Assembly: GCF_900411315.1 (NCBI RefSeq)
Contig: NZ_LS990887.1
Span: 1,194,320-1,258,319, forward strand
Direction: 5' to 3'
Origin: Corynebacterium senegalense
Lineage (GTDB): Bacteria > Actinomycetota > Actinomycetes > Mycobacteriales > Mycobacteriaceae
Length of the DNA: 64,000 nt
Shown here: positions 34,811 through 43,107 of the stretch, one piece after another
Layout of the letters: every line of letters begins with the position of its first letter
How positions within the stretch are numbered: the first letter of the stretch is position 1
Notes under the pieces: model-generated
What the model was told of the DNA's origin: nothing
Databases searched by the model: none
What the model saw: only the letters and a program-made list of their open reading frames with translations
Made by a program: the position numbers and the translations under genes

Positions 34811-35021
34811 GCTGGCGCGTCCCCCATTCCACTCCCCGAAGAAGCCACAATCGCGCCGAGATGTGACGAACCTCCCAACGGATTTGCTAAGGTGTGTGCT
34901 GTAATTGTGGTTTCGCCCGCCCGGTCGGATCCCTCTGCCGGACCAGCCCGGGAGCCCCGGGAGAGGCCAGGCAGGTCACGGTGGCGGCCACGCACCCGAC
35001 ACCCTCACACTAGGAGGCTTA

Positions 35022-35705
35022 ATGGAAGGCGTACAGGACACCCTTGCGCGCGCCGGAATCTTCCAGGGCGTGGACCCTGCAGCCGTTTCCGCACTCATCG
35101 GTGACATGGAAACCGTTCGCTTCCCGCGCGGCACCACGATCTTCGACGAGGGTGAGCCGGGCGACCGCCTCTACATCATCATCGACGGCAAGGTGAAGCT
35201 GGCCCGCCACGCACCCGACGGCCGCGAGAACCTCCTGTCCGTGATGGGCCCGTCGGACATGTTCGGCGAGCTGTCCATCTTCGACCCGGGCCCCCGCACC
35301 TCCTCCGCCGTCTGCGTCACCGAGGTCACCGCGGCGACGATGAACTCCGAGATGCTCAAGCAGTGGATCGACAACCACCCCGAGATCTCCCAGCAGCTGC
35401 TCCGCGTGCTGGCGCGCCGCCTGCGCCGCACGAACGCCTCGCTGGCGGACCTCATCTTCACCGACGTCCCTGGTCGCGTGGCCAAGACGCTGCTCCAGCT
35501 GGCCAACCGCTTCGGCACCCAGGAGGGCGGCGCGCTGCGCGTCAACCACGACCTGACCCAGGAGGAGATCGCCCAGCTCGTCGGCGCTTCCCGCGAGACC
35601 GTGAACAAGGCCCTCGCCACCTTCGCGCACCGCGGGTGGATCCGGCTCGAGGGCAAGTCGGTGCTCATCGTCGACACCGAGCACCTCGCCCGCCGCGCCC
35701 GCTGA
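35022..35705 (+). CDS. glxR: cAMP-dependent global regulator GlxR (CRP/FNR family)
   Basis: 227 residues from ATG 35022, with AGGAGG 6 bases upstream. The N-terminal cyclic-nucleotide domain has [14 protein letters not shown] and the phosphate cassette region [15 protein letters not shown]. The C-terminal helix-turn-helix is [20 protein letters not shown]. Length is the same as C. glutamicum GlxR, which binds TGTGA-N6-TCACA sites and controls a large part of the genome in response to cAMP. The adenylate cyclase gene cyaB is about 20 kb upstream in the same window. A strong terminator follows. Confidence 0.96.
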   Translation: MEGVQDTLARAGIFQGVDPAAVSALIGDMETVRFPRGTTIFDEGEPGDRLYIIIDGKVKLARHAPDGRENLLSVMGPSDMFGELSIFDPGPRTSSAVCVTEVTAATMNSEMLKQWIDNHPEISQQLLRVLARRLRRTNASLADLIFTDVPGRVAKTLLQLANRFGTQEGGALRVNHDLTQEEIAQLVGASRETVNKALATFAHRGWIRLEGKSVLIVDTEHLARRAR

Positions 35706-35717
35706 CGCACGCGTGAC

Positions 35718-35760
35718 GACGCCCCTCCCCCGCCCAACAGGGCGGCGCGGGAGGGGCGTC
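35718..35760 (+). terminator. terminator of glxR
   Basis: GACGCCCCTCCC pairs with GGGAGGGGCGTC (12 bp). The loop between contains a smaller CGCCC/GGGCG pairing. Confidence 0.75.
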
Positions 35761-35791
35761 GGGCGTTGAAGAGCTGGGCTCAGGCCGCGGC

Positions 35792-36604
35792 TCAGGCCTT
35801 GTCGCGCAGGTAGCGCAGGGTGACGCGGGTGGACTGCTCGGCCGCGCCGCGCAGGACCGGGTCGACGTCGTCGTAGATTTCGTCGACGAGGGTGGCCACG
35901 TCGACGTTGTTGCCGTGCTTGGCCAGCGCTTCCCGGATCTGCTGGAGGCGCTGGGTGCGACGGTCGATGTACTTGCGCGCGTAGGCGGACAGGTCGGGGC
36001 CCTCGGGGCCGTGGCCCGGCAGCAGCGTGACGTCCTTACCCTCCTCCTCGAGCATCGCCAGGGTCTCGAGGTAGGCGCCGAGGTCGCCGTCGGTCTCGGA
36101 GATCATCGTGGTGTGGCGGCCCGCGATGGTGTCGCCGGTGATGATGCCCTCGAGCTGGTCGCGCTCCGGCTCGTTGGTGTAGACGAAGTAGCACACGGAG
36201 TCCATCGTGTGCCCCGGGGAGGCGACGACCTTGACCTTGGGTGTGACGCCCTCGACGGAGATGACCTCCCCGTCGGTGACGGGCTCCGCACCTGCGGAGT
36301 AGTTGCCGTCGAGGGAACGGACGGGCGCGCCCGTGAGCTGGCGGAAGCGCTGGGCCCCGTCGGCGTGGTCGTGGTGGCGGTGCGTGAGCAGGATCAGGGC
36401 CACCTTCTCGCCCTTCGCCTGGAGGACGTTGAGGTGCCCCTCGTCCTCGGGGCCCGGGTCAACCACGATGCTGCACTCGTCGCCGGGGGCGCGGATCACC
36501 CAGGAGTTCGTGCCCTCGAGGGCAGCGTAGCTGGGGTTCGGCGCCAAGACAACCGCGGCGGACGGCGTCACCTGACGCAATTGGCTGTAAGCGGGATGCT
36601 GCAT
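35792..36604 (-). CDS. metallo-beta-lactamase-fold hydrolase (LACTB2-like)
   Basis: 270 residues. The zinc site LLTHRHHDHADGA (about 72-84), SPGHTMDS and GDTI(A) motifs mark the MBL fold; the C-terminal helical extension (YIDRRTQRLQQIREAL) is the LACTB2/Rv3677c type, related to endoribonucleases and acyl-thioester hydrolases. It lies 32 bases after the RidA gene on the same strand. Substrate unknown. Confidence 0.88.
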   Translation of the reverse strand: MQHPAYSQLRQVTPSAAVVLAPNPSYAALEGTNSWVIRAPGDECSIVVDPGPEDEGHLNVLQAKGEKVALILLTHRHHDHADGAQRFRQLTGAPVRSLDGNYSAGAEPVTDGEVISVEGVTPKVKVVASPGHTMDSVCYFVYTNEPERDQLEGIITGDTIAGRHTTMISETDGDLGAYLETLAMLEEEGKDVTLLPGHGPEGPDLSAYARKYIDRRTQRLQQIREALAKHGNNVDVATLVDEIYDDVDPVLRGAAEQSTRVTLRYLRDKA

Positions 36605-36636
36605 AAAAAATAGCCTACCGCTTTATCCCGCGTTTT

Positions 36637-37122
36637 CTAGTCGTCCTGCGGGTCGTCGCACGGCGCGAGCTCGACCACGAGCTCCAGCTCCACCGGCGCG
36701 TCCAGCGGCAGGACGGCCACGCCGACAGCGGAGCGGGCGTGGGCGCCCGCCTCGCCGAAGATCTCGCCGATGAGGTCGCTGGCCCCGTTGACCACGGCGG
36801 GCTGGGCCGTGAAGTCGGGGGCCGAGGAGACGAAGCCGACCAGCTTCACCACGCGCGCCACCCGGTCGATGCCCACCAGGCCATCCACGGCGGCGAGGGC
36901 GTTGAGCGCGCACTGGCGGGCCAGGCGGGTCGCCTTCTCGGTGTCGAGGTCGGCGCCGACTTTTCCGGTGGCGGGCAGGGTGCCGTCGACAAGCGGGAGC
37001 TGCCCCGAGGTCCACACCTGATCCCCGACCCGCAGGGCCGGCACGTAGGAGGCGACGGGGGCGGCGACGGGCGGCAGCTCGATGCCGAGCTCAGCGAGGC
37101 GCGCGGTCCACTGTCCGGCCAT
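36637..37122 (-). CDS. RidA-family protein
   Basis: 161 residues. The YjgF/RidA fold is shown by VWTSGQLPLVDG, the KVGADLDTEKATRLARQCALNALAA helix and the later AVGVAVLPLDAPVELE strand. It is longer than typical RidA (about 130) at the N-terminus. Family members deaminate reactive enamines/imines from PLP enzymes; this actinobacterial branch (Rv3678c-like) lacks some of the canonical Arg site, so activity is uncertain. Confidence 0.87.
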   Translation of the reverse strand: MAGQWTARLAELGIELPPVAAPVASYVPALRVGDQVWTSGQLPLVDGTLPATGKVGADLDTEKATRLARQCALNALAAVDGLVGIDRVARVVKLVGFVSSAPDFTAQPAVVNGASDLIGEIFGEAGAHARSAVGVAVLPLDAPVELELVVELAPCDDPQDD

Positions 37123-37125
37123 GGC

Positions 37126-37281
37126 CTACTCGGCCTCCCGCTTCATGTAGGCCACGAGGTTCTCCGGGGTCGGCCCCGGGATGACGCTGACGAGCTCCCA
37201 GCCGTCCTCGCCCCAGGTGTCCAGGATCTGCTTGGTGGCGTGGGTGAGCAGCGGAACGGTGGCGTATTCCCATTTAGTCAT
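37126..37281 (-). CDS. DUF4177-like small protein
   Basis: 51 residues from ATG 37281. The pattern KWEYATVPLLTH...LDTWGEDGWELVSVIPG is the DUF4177 fold seen in many short bacterial proteins. It starts the RidA/MBL operon, its stop being 3 bases from the RidA ATG. Function unknown. Confidence 0.8.
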   Translation of the reverse strand: MTKWEYATVPLLTHATKQILDTWGEDGWELVSVIPGPTPENLVAYMKREAE

Positions 37282-37331
37282 GCCCCACAGTCTACATTCC
37301 GGGCCGGGGACGCGGGCGCGCCGGCGCAGGG

Positions 37332-37697
37332 CTAGAGGCCGACGACCTCGCCGCCCTCGGCCAGGTGGGCCGCCCAGTCGGTGACGTGCGGGTTCTTGCG
37401 CAGCACCGCGCGGCGCTGGCGCTCGGTGAGCCCGCCCCACACGCCGAACTCCACCTTGTTGTCCAGGGCGTCCGCCCGGCACTCCATCTGGACGGGGCAG
37501 CGGCGGCAGATCGCGGCCGCCTTGCGCTGCTCGGCGCCGCGGACGAAGAGGGCGTCCGGATCGCCCGAGCGGCAGTGCGCGAGGGTGACCCACTCTCCGC
37601 GGTCGAACACGAGGTCACCGGCCGAATTGCACTTGCGCGGCGTATCCTTGCTCTGCGAGGTGGCCGAGTACGCGTCGTTGCTGAGAGTGGTCGTCAT
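37332..37697 (-). CDS. whcA: WhiB-family iron-sulfur regulator (WhcA/WhiB4-like)
   Basis: 121 residues. Four cluster Cys (42, 64, 67 and 73, the C-X2-C-X5-C core) and the GVWGG turn (85-89) are intact, with a basic C-terminal stretch (RQRRAVLRKNPH) for DNA binding. Next to a class A PBP gene, as here, the C. glutamicum orthologue is WhcA, a redox-sensitive repressor of oxidative-stress genes. It diverges from the PBP gene across 223 bases. Confidence 0.92.
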   Translation of the reverse strand: MTTTLSNDAYSATSQSKDTPRKCNSAGDLVFDRGEWVTLAHCRSGDPDALFVRGAEQRKAAAICRRCPVQMECRADALDNKVEFGVWGGLTERQRRAVLRKNPHVTDWAAHLAEGGEVVGL

Positions 37698-37819
37698 AGA
37701 GATCTCCTTGGCGAAGAGGCGAATGACCCGGGGCCCGGATCTTGGGGAGCGCTCCTCAGGGCGGGCCGTCTGTTAGCGCCGCAACCTGTGAAACCCTCCC
37801 CAACTGTCACAATGGTTCC

Positions 37820-37835
37820 TGTAAGTGTATTCACA
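37820..37835 (+). promoter_or_regulatory. candidate GlxR site between whcA and the PBP gene
   Basis: TGTAAGTGTATTCACA resembles the 16-bp consensus TGTGANNTANNTCACA: the right half-site is exact, the left half has one mismatch, and the centre is GT rather than TA. A further TGTGAAAC/TGTCACA pair lies just upstream. Unproven. Confidence 0.3.
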
Positions 37836-37920
37836 CCGCCAAACCGTTGTCGAATGCATCACACATTCAGGGGGGAATGGCTGTTCCCTCACATGTTGGA
37901 CTTGCTTTAAGGTATGGGGG

Positions 37921-40341
37921 GTGTCTGCACTGACGTCACTCGGAAATCTCCTCCTCGCCATCGCGGCGGCGGCCCTCGCCACGGCGCTCTGCCTCGCCCC
38001 GGTCGCGGGGCTCGGGGGTCTGGCCATCGCCCGCACGGACGAGACGATGCGCTCGAACCTCTCCGATCTGACCAGCGGCGACGTTCCCGGCGTCACCACG
38101 GTGACCGACGTCAACGGAACCCCCATGGCCTGGATCTACAACCAGCGCCGCTACGAGGTGGGAAGCGACGCGATCGCGCAGAGCGTCAAGGACGCGCTCG
38201 TGTCCACGGAGGACCGCCGCTTCTACGAGCACGAGGGCGTCGACATGCAGGGCTTCGCCCGGGCGATGGTGACCAACGTCCTCGCCGGCGGGGTGGAGCA
38301 GGGCGCCTCGACCATCAACCAGCAGTACGTGAAGAACTACCTCTGGCTCGTCGAGGCGGACAACGAGGACGAAGCCCGGGCGGCCACCGAGCAGTCCATC
38401 CCCCGCAAGCTCCGCGAGATGCGCATGGCCTCGGACCTGAATAAGACGCTGAGCAAGGACGATATCCTCACCCGCTACCTCAACCTCGTCTCCTTCGGCA
38501 ACCACGCCTTCGGCATCGAGGCCGCGGCGCGGACCTACTTCGACATCCCTGCCCGCGACCTGCGCCCCGAGCAGAGCGCGCTGCTGGTCGGCCTGCTGCA
38601 GTCCGTGGAGTACCTCAACCCCTACACCAACCCCGAGGGGGCGACGGAGCGCCGCAACACGGTGCTGGCCAACATGGCTTCCCAGGGCTACCTCGCCCCC
38701 GGGGAGGCCGAGCAGCTCGCCGCGGCGCCGCTGGGCACGCTGCCCGAGCCCGCCGGGCTTCCCGACGGCTGCATCGCCGCCGGGGACAACGGGTTCCTGT
38801 GCGACTACGCGCTGCGTTACCTGGAAGCCAAGGGCCTGCCGCAGGAGGAGCTCGAGCGCAGCTCCTACACCATCACCACCACCCTCGACCCGGCCATCCA
38901 GACCGCCACCGTCCAGGCGGTGCGCTCCAACGTCAGCCCGCAGGCGAGCGGCGTCGCGGAGGTGCTCAACGTGATCCGCCCGGGGGAGAACTCCCGCGAC
39001 ATCGCGGCGATGGCCTCCTCGCGCTACTACGGCCTGGACCTCGAGGAAAACCAGACGATCATGCCGCAGCCCACCTCCCTGGTTGGCAACGGCGCCGGCT
39101 CGGTGTTCAAGATCTTCACCGCCGCCGTCGCCCTCGAGCAGGGCATCGGCCTGGACACGATGCTCAACACCCCGACGCGCTCCGTCGTCTACGGCATGGG
39201 CGGCGGCGGTGCCGCCAACTGCCCCGCGGGGGCGTACTGCGTGGAGAACGCGGGGACCTACGCCCCGCAGCTGAGCCTGCGCGACGCCCTGGCGCAGTCC
39301 CCCAACACCACCTTCGTCGAGCTCATCCAGAAGGTCGGGGTCAAGCCGACCACCGACATGGCCGTGCGCCTGGGCCTGCGCTCCTACAAGGAGAAGGGCA
39401 CCTACGACGGGGAGCGCTCCGTGGCGCAGGCCGCGACCGACGAGAACATGGGCTCCTTCACCCTAGGCCCAACCGCCGTCAACGCGCTGGAGCTGTCCAA
39501 CGTGGCCGCCACCCTGGCCTCCGGCGGCCGCTGGTGCGAGCCCAACCCCGTGGCCAGCGTGAAGGACAAGCGCGGCCAGGAGGTCTTCATCGAGCGCCCC
39601 GCGTGCGAGCAGGCCGTCAGCGCCGACATCGCGGCGGCGCTGGCGCAGGGCATGTCCGAGGACGCGAAGAGCGGCACCGCGAAGCGCGCCGCCGGGGCTG
39701 CCGGCTGGACCTCCCCCGTCGCGGCAAAAACGGGTACGACAGAGTCCCACCAGTCCTCGGCCTTCCTCGGCTTCACCCGCGGTGTCGCCGGCGCCCCCTA
39801 CATCTTCAACGACGGCACCCAGACCACCCCGCTGTGCACCGGCCCGGTCCGCCAGTGCGCCGAGGGCACCCTCTTCGGCGGCAACGAGGCCGCCGACACC
39901 TGGTTCCAGATGGCAGCGGGCGTGCCCGGCGCGCGGGAGGCGGGCCTGCCCGACTCCAGCCAGGTCTACAACCGCGGCACCCGCCGCACCGCGCTGGAGC
40001 AGGTCACGGGCATGAAGACGTCCGAGGCAAAGAAGAAGCTCGAGGACCAGGGCTTCCGCGTCGACGTGAAGACCGTCCCCGGCAACGGTTCGCCGCGCGA
40101 CACGGTCGTCTCCGCCGACGCCTCGGACGCGGCGCTGACGCGCGGCGCGACCGTCACCCTCAACGTCTCGGACGGCTCCCCCTCCCGTCCAACGAGGACC
40201 CGGACCCCCGAGTCCACCACCGGCTCCCTCGAACCGCTCCCCCTTCCTGGCGCGCCGGTCGGCCCAGCCCCCGATTTCAGCGACCTCACCCAGCAGATCG
40301 ACGACGCCCGAGCGGCGCTGAACTCGATCCTGGGCGGCTAA
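37921..40341 (+). CDS. class A penicillin-binding protein with PASTA domain
   Basis: About 806 residues from GTG 37921. An N-terminal membrane anchor (about 5-35) is followed by a GT51 glycosyltransferase domain (TEDRRFYEHEGVD, QGASTINQQYVKN) and a transpeptidase with SVFK, SPN and KTGT motifs. A C-terminal PASTA domain (MKTSEAKKKLEDQGF to the GATVTLNVSDGS strand) and a Pro/Thr tail complete it. It polymerises and cross-links peptidoglycan. Mycobacterial PonA2 and the C. glutamicum PBP next to whcA have the same architecture. A TAAGGT -10 box is about 8 bases upstream, so the transcript may be leaderless. Confidence 0.94.
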   Translation: MSALTSLGNLLLAIAAAALATALCLAPVAGLGGLAIARTDETMRSNLSDLTSGDVPGVTTVTDVNGTPMAWIYNQRRYEVGSDAIAQSVKDALVSTEDRRFYEHEGVDMQGFARAMVTNVLAGGVEQGASTINQQYVKNYLWLVEADNEDEARAATEQSIPRKLREMRMASDLNKTLSKDDILTRYLNLVSFGNHAFGIEAAARTYFDIPARDLRPEQSALLVGLLQSVEYLNPYTNPEGATERRNTVLANMASQGYLAPGEAEQLAAAPLGTLPEPAGLPDGCIAAGDNGFLCDYALRYLEAKGLPQEELERSSYTITTTLDPAIQTATVQAVRSNVSPQASGVAEVLNVIRPGENSRDIAAMASSRYYGLDLEENQTIMPQPTSLVGNGAGSVFKIFTAAVALEQGIGLDTMLNTPTRSVVYGMGGGGAANCPAGAYCVENAGTYAPQLSLRDALAQSPNTTFVELIQKVGVKPTTDMAVRLGLRSYKEKGTYDGERSVAQAATDENMGSFTLGPTAVNALELSNVAATLASGGRWCEPNPVASVKDKRGQEVFIERPACEQAVSADIAAALAQGMSEDAKSGTAKRAAGAAGWTSPVAAKTGTTESHQSSAFLGFTRGVAGAPYIFNDGTQTTPLCTGPVRQCAEGTLFGGNEAADTWFQMAAGVPGAREAGLPDSSQVYNRGTRRTALEQVTGMKTSEAKKKLEDQGFRVDVKTVPGNGSPRDTVVSADASDAALTRGATVTLNVSDGSPSRPTRTRTPESTTGSLEPLPLPGAPVGPAPDFSDLTQQIDDARAALNSILGG

Positions 40342-40373
40342 GCCCGGGCGGCTAACCCCGGGCGGCTAGGACA
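40332..40373. repeat. 14-bp tandem triplication across two convergent stop codons
   Basis: GGGCGGCTAAGCCC (40332), GGGCGGCTAACCCC (40346) and GGGCGGCTAGGACA (40360) follow each other exactly. The first unit holds the PBP stop (TAA); the third holds the stop of the opposing YqeY gene (CTA on the plus strand). Confidence 0.9.
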
Positions 40374-40815
40374 GGCGGGCGCGCACAGCCTCGGAGATGC
40401 GCTTGCCGTCCGCGCGCCCCTCGGCCCGGGCGGTGGCTTCCTTCATCACGGGGCCCATCTGCTGCATGGAGGTGACGCCGAGGTCGGCGATGATGGCGTC
40501 GATAAGCGTGCCGAGCTCCTCGTCCGTGAGCTGCTTCGGCTGGTAGGCCTCGAGGATCTCGGCCTCCGCGAGCTCGGAGGCGGCGAGCTCGTCGCGGCCG
40601 TTGGTGGAGTAGATGTCGGCGGACTCGCGGCGCTTCTTGATCTCGCGGGCGATGATCTTCTGGATCTCGTTGTCGTCGACCTCGTGCTTCGTACCCTCGG
40701 TCTCGGCGGTCTGGATCGCGGCCAGCAGCATGCGGATCGTGCCGGTGCGCTCCTTCTCCTTCGCCTTCATGGCTTCCTTCAGGTCTGCGCGGATTTTGTT
40801 CTTCAGCTCACTCAT
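40366..40815 (-). CDS. GatB/YqeY domain protein
   Basis: 149 residues of the YqeY family, which resembles the tail of the GatB amidotransferase subunit and may aid tRNA-dependent amidation. Key segments: KNKIRADLKEAMKAK start, ELAEAEILEAYQPKQLTDEEL, and the C-terminal GRADGKRISEAVR. Length is standard. Confidence 0.92.
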   Translation of the reverse strand: MSELKNKIRADLKEAMKAKEKERTGTIRMLLAAIQTAETEGTKHEVDDNEIQKIIAREIKKRRESADIYSTNGRDELAASELAEAEILEAYQPKQLTDEELGTLIDAIIADLGVTSMQQMGPVMKEATARAEGRADGKRISEAVRARLS

Positions 40816-40850
40816 GGCACCCAGATTACGCGTCGCGCGGGGCCTGTAAC

Positions 40851-41762
40851 GTGGTGCGGGTGAATACGTCGCGTTTCCTCGCCGCCACCCTCGCCTCGGC
40901 CGCGGCCGCCGGCGCGGCGACCCTGGCCTACGGGGTCAGCCAACTCGGCAACTTCCGGCTGAAGACCTACGAGCTGCCGCTGCTCGCCCCCGGCACCCTG
41001 CGGGGCCGCGAGTCCTTCGACATCCTCCACATCGCGGACCTGCACATGATCCCGGGGCAGCGCCGCAAGGTGGAGTTCGTCCGCTCGCTCGACGAGCTCA
41101 ACCCCGACCTGGTGATCAACACGGGCGACAACCTCTCCGACCCGCGCGGGGTTCCCTGGGTCCTCGACGCGCTCGGCCCGCTGCTCGACCGTCCCGGCGC
41201 CTTCGTCTTCGGCACCAACGACTACTGGGCGCCGCGCCCGGTCAACCCCCTGAAGTACCTGCTGGACAAGAAGCGCGAGCCCTCCTACGTCGACCTGCCG
41301 TGGCGGGGCATGCGCGCCGCCTTCGTCGAGCGGGGGTGGCGCGACGCAACCCACCAGCGCCTCGAGTTCAAGGCCTCGGGCGTGCGCCTGGCGCTGGCCG
41401 GGGTGGATGACCCGCACCACGACCTCGACGACTACGCGCAGGTCGCCGGGGCTCCGAACCCCGACGCCGACCTGTCCATCGCGCTCACGCACGCGCCTTA
41501 TCGACGCCCCCTGAGCGCCTTCGAGGCCGACGGCTACGACCTCGCCCTGGCCGGGCACACCCACGGCGGGCAGATCTGCCTGCCGGGTGAGCGCGCCATC
41601 GTGACCAACGCGGACATCGACCGCCGGCGCGCCTCCGGCCTGCACCGCTACGGGGGGATGTGGCTGGAGGTCTCCATCGGCCTGGGCACGTCGAAGTACG
41701 CGCCGGTCCGCATCTTCTGCCCGCCGTCCGCCGCCCTGATCCGGGTGACGGAACGCCCGTGA
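40851..41762 (+). CDS. metallophosphoesterase, membrane-anchored
   Basis: 303 residues; start GTG 40851 or GTG 40860. The N-terminal ~25 residues form a signal anchor. The calcineurin-like metal site is DILHIADLHM, NTGDN, GTNDYW, LTHAP and GHTHGGQ. It matches Rv3683-type phosphoesterases. Substrate unknown. TAACGT just before the GTG may be the -10 of a leaderless promoter. Divergent from the YqeY gene by 35 bases. Confidence 0.88.
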   Translation: MVRVNTSRFLAATLASAAAAGAATLAYGVSQLGNFRLKTYELPLLAPGTLRGRESFDILHIADLHMIPGQRRKVEFVRSLDELNPDLVINTGDNLSDPRGVPWVLDALGPLLDRPGAFVFGTNDYWAPRPVNPLKYLLDKKREPSYVDLPWRGMRAAFVERGWRDATHQRLEFKASGVRLALAGVDDPHHDLDDYAQVAGAPNPDADLSIALTHAPYRRPLSAFEADGYDLALAGHTHGGQICLPGERAIVTNADIDRRRASGLHRYGGMWLEVSIGLGTSKYAPVRIFCPPSAALIRVTERP

Positions 41763-41838
41763 CCTCGCGTTTTGGGCTTTTCTTCCGCCTGGGCTAAAGT
41801 TGCTCGAGTAGCGCGCGCCGGAAGGCGCGGGAAACAAC

Positions 41839-41915
<77 letters not shown>

Positions 41916-41923
41916 ACTCATTG

Positions 41924-41952
41924 AAACCGGCGGCACACGTGCCGTCGGTTTT
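41924..41952 (+). terminator. terminator of tRNA-Pro
   Basis: AAACCGGCGGCAC pairs with GTGCCGTCGGTTT (one mismatch) followed by TT. Confidence 0.8.
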
Positions 41953-41999
41953 CTGCGTGTCGAGCCGGGGATGGCTCGCCCTCAGCCGCCTCCCCGAAG

Positions 42000-42005
42000 G
42001 CTAGG
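42000..42005. repeat. 6-bp target-site duplication, left
   Basis: GCTAGG immediately left of the IS inverted repeat is repeated at 43100-43105. The form NCTAGN is the target known for IS481-type elements. Confidence 0.85.
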
Positions 42006-43002
42006 TGTACTTCCCCGTGACGTTGTGAACGCGTTGTGCGGGGGTGAGGCCGCCGATGGCGGTGTGGGCTCGATGGTAGTTGTAGTCGTGGATGAATGCC
42101 GCGTAGGTCTGCTGCCGGGCCCGCTCGCTGGTATAGGGGCGTAGGTAGGCCCACTCCTGCATGAGTGTGCGGTTAAACCGCTCGACTTTGCCGTTGGTCT
42201 GCGGCCGGTACGGCTTCGTGTAGAGGTGCTTGATTACACCGCCCAGGGCAGCATCGAATGCTGTCGAGCGGTAGCAGGCGCCGTTGTCGGTCATCACCCG
42301 TTTGACCGCAATGCCCTGGGTGGAAAAGAACGCGCAGGCACGCTTCATAAACCCTGCCGCGGTGTCCTTCTTCTCGTCGGGCAAGATCTCGGAGTACACC
42401 ATCCTGGAGTAGTCATCGACGGCGTGGTGCAGGTAGGAATACCCGCGCCCGGCAGGCGCACCAGCGCGGGTGGCGCGATTGCGGGCACGCCCTGCACGAC
42501 GGTCCTGTTCGGAGCCGCGCCCGTGCACTCGCCAGCCGCCGCCGTCGGGGATGCGGCCGAGCTTTTTGATGTCGAGATGGATCAACTCCCCCGGTGCGCT
42601 GTGCTCGTAGCGCACCGGGGGTTGTTTGCGCACCGGCAGCCCGGTTGCCTGGTCGATGCACGCCAGTTTCGGCATGTTGTAGCGGGCGAGCACCCGCCCG
42701 ACCGTGGAGCGGGCAATTCCCAAGTGGTAGCCGATGCGGTGCGGGCCCCACTGGCGAGTAAAGCGCAGTTTGATGATGCGGCGCTGCATGCGCGTGGGCA
42801 GCTGGTGCGGGCAGGTGCGGGGTCGGCTGGGCCGGTCGGTGAGGTCCTCGCCGTTACGGGCGCGTGTGACCCACCGATTAACGGTGGCTGCAGAAACCTG
42901 GAAGCGTTCGGCCACCCGGCGCTGGGACCAGCCGTCGAGGAGGACCAGATCAACCATCTTCTGTCTACCGGCCGGGGTCAAAGGTGCGTTACGGTGTGTC
43001 AT
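42001..43002 (-). CDS. IS481-family transposase
   Basis: 333 residues. The N-terminal helix-turn-helix is QRRVAERFQVSAATVNRW. The DDE catalytic core shows LDIKKLG (first Asp), MTDNGACY (second Asp) and GKVERFNRTL (Glu). The gene is complete with no frameshift, so it should be active. Its last codon spans the IS edge and the stop (CTA on the plus strand) is outside the IS, in the target duplication. Confidence 0.92.
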   Translation of the reverse strand: MTHRNAPLTPAGRQKMVDLVLLDGWSQRRVAERFQVSAATVNRWVTRARNGEDLTDRPSRPRTCPHQLPTRMQRRIIKLRFTRQWGPHRIGYHLGIARSTVGRVLARYNMPKLACIDQATGLPVRKQPPVRYEHSAPGELIHLDIKKLGRIPDGGGWRVHGRGSEQDRRAGRARNRATRAGAPAGRGYSYLHHAVDDYSRMVYSEILPDEKKDTAAGFMKRACAFFSTQGIAVKRVMTDNGACYRSTAFDAALGGVIKHLYTKPYRPQTNGKVERFNRTLMQEWAYLRPYTSERARQQTYAAFIHDYNYHRAHTAIGGLTPAQRVHNVTGKYT

Positions 43003-43099
43003 GGAAGCCTTCGTGGTGGATGTTCGTGTCGTTACCTACACCACTACCGGAGGCTTCCCTCATCCGCTCACACCGTTCACAACCTCCCGAGGAAGTACA
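42006..43099 (-). mobile_element. IS481-family insertion sequence, complete, 1094 bp
   Basis: Terminal repeats are TGTACTTCCCCGTGACGTTG... (42006-42031) and the same with three changes (43099-43074): 23 of 26 positions match. A 6-bp duplication, GCTAGG, flanks the element. Insertion is 8 bases past the stop of the YhgE-like gene and downstream of the tRNA-Pro terminator, so it disrupts nothing visible. Confidence 0.92.
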
Positions 43100-43105
43100 G
43101 CTAGG
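43100..43105. repeat. 6-bp target-site duplication, right
   Basis: GCTAGG directly after the right inverted repeat; partner of 42000-42005. Confidence 0.85.
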
Positions 43106-43107
43106 CC

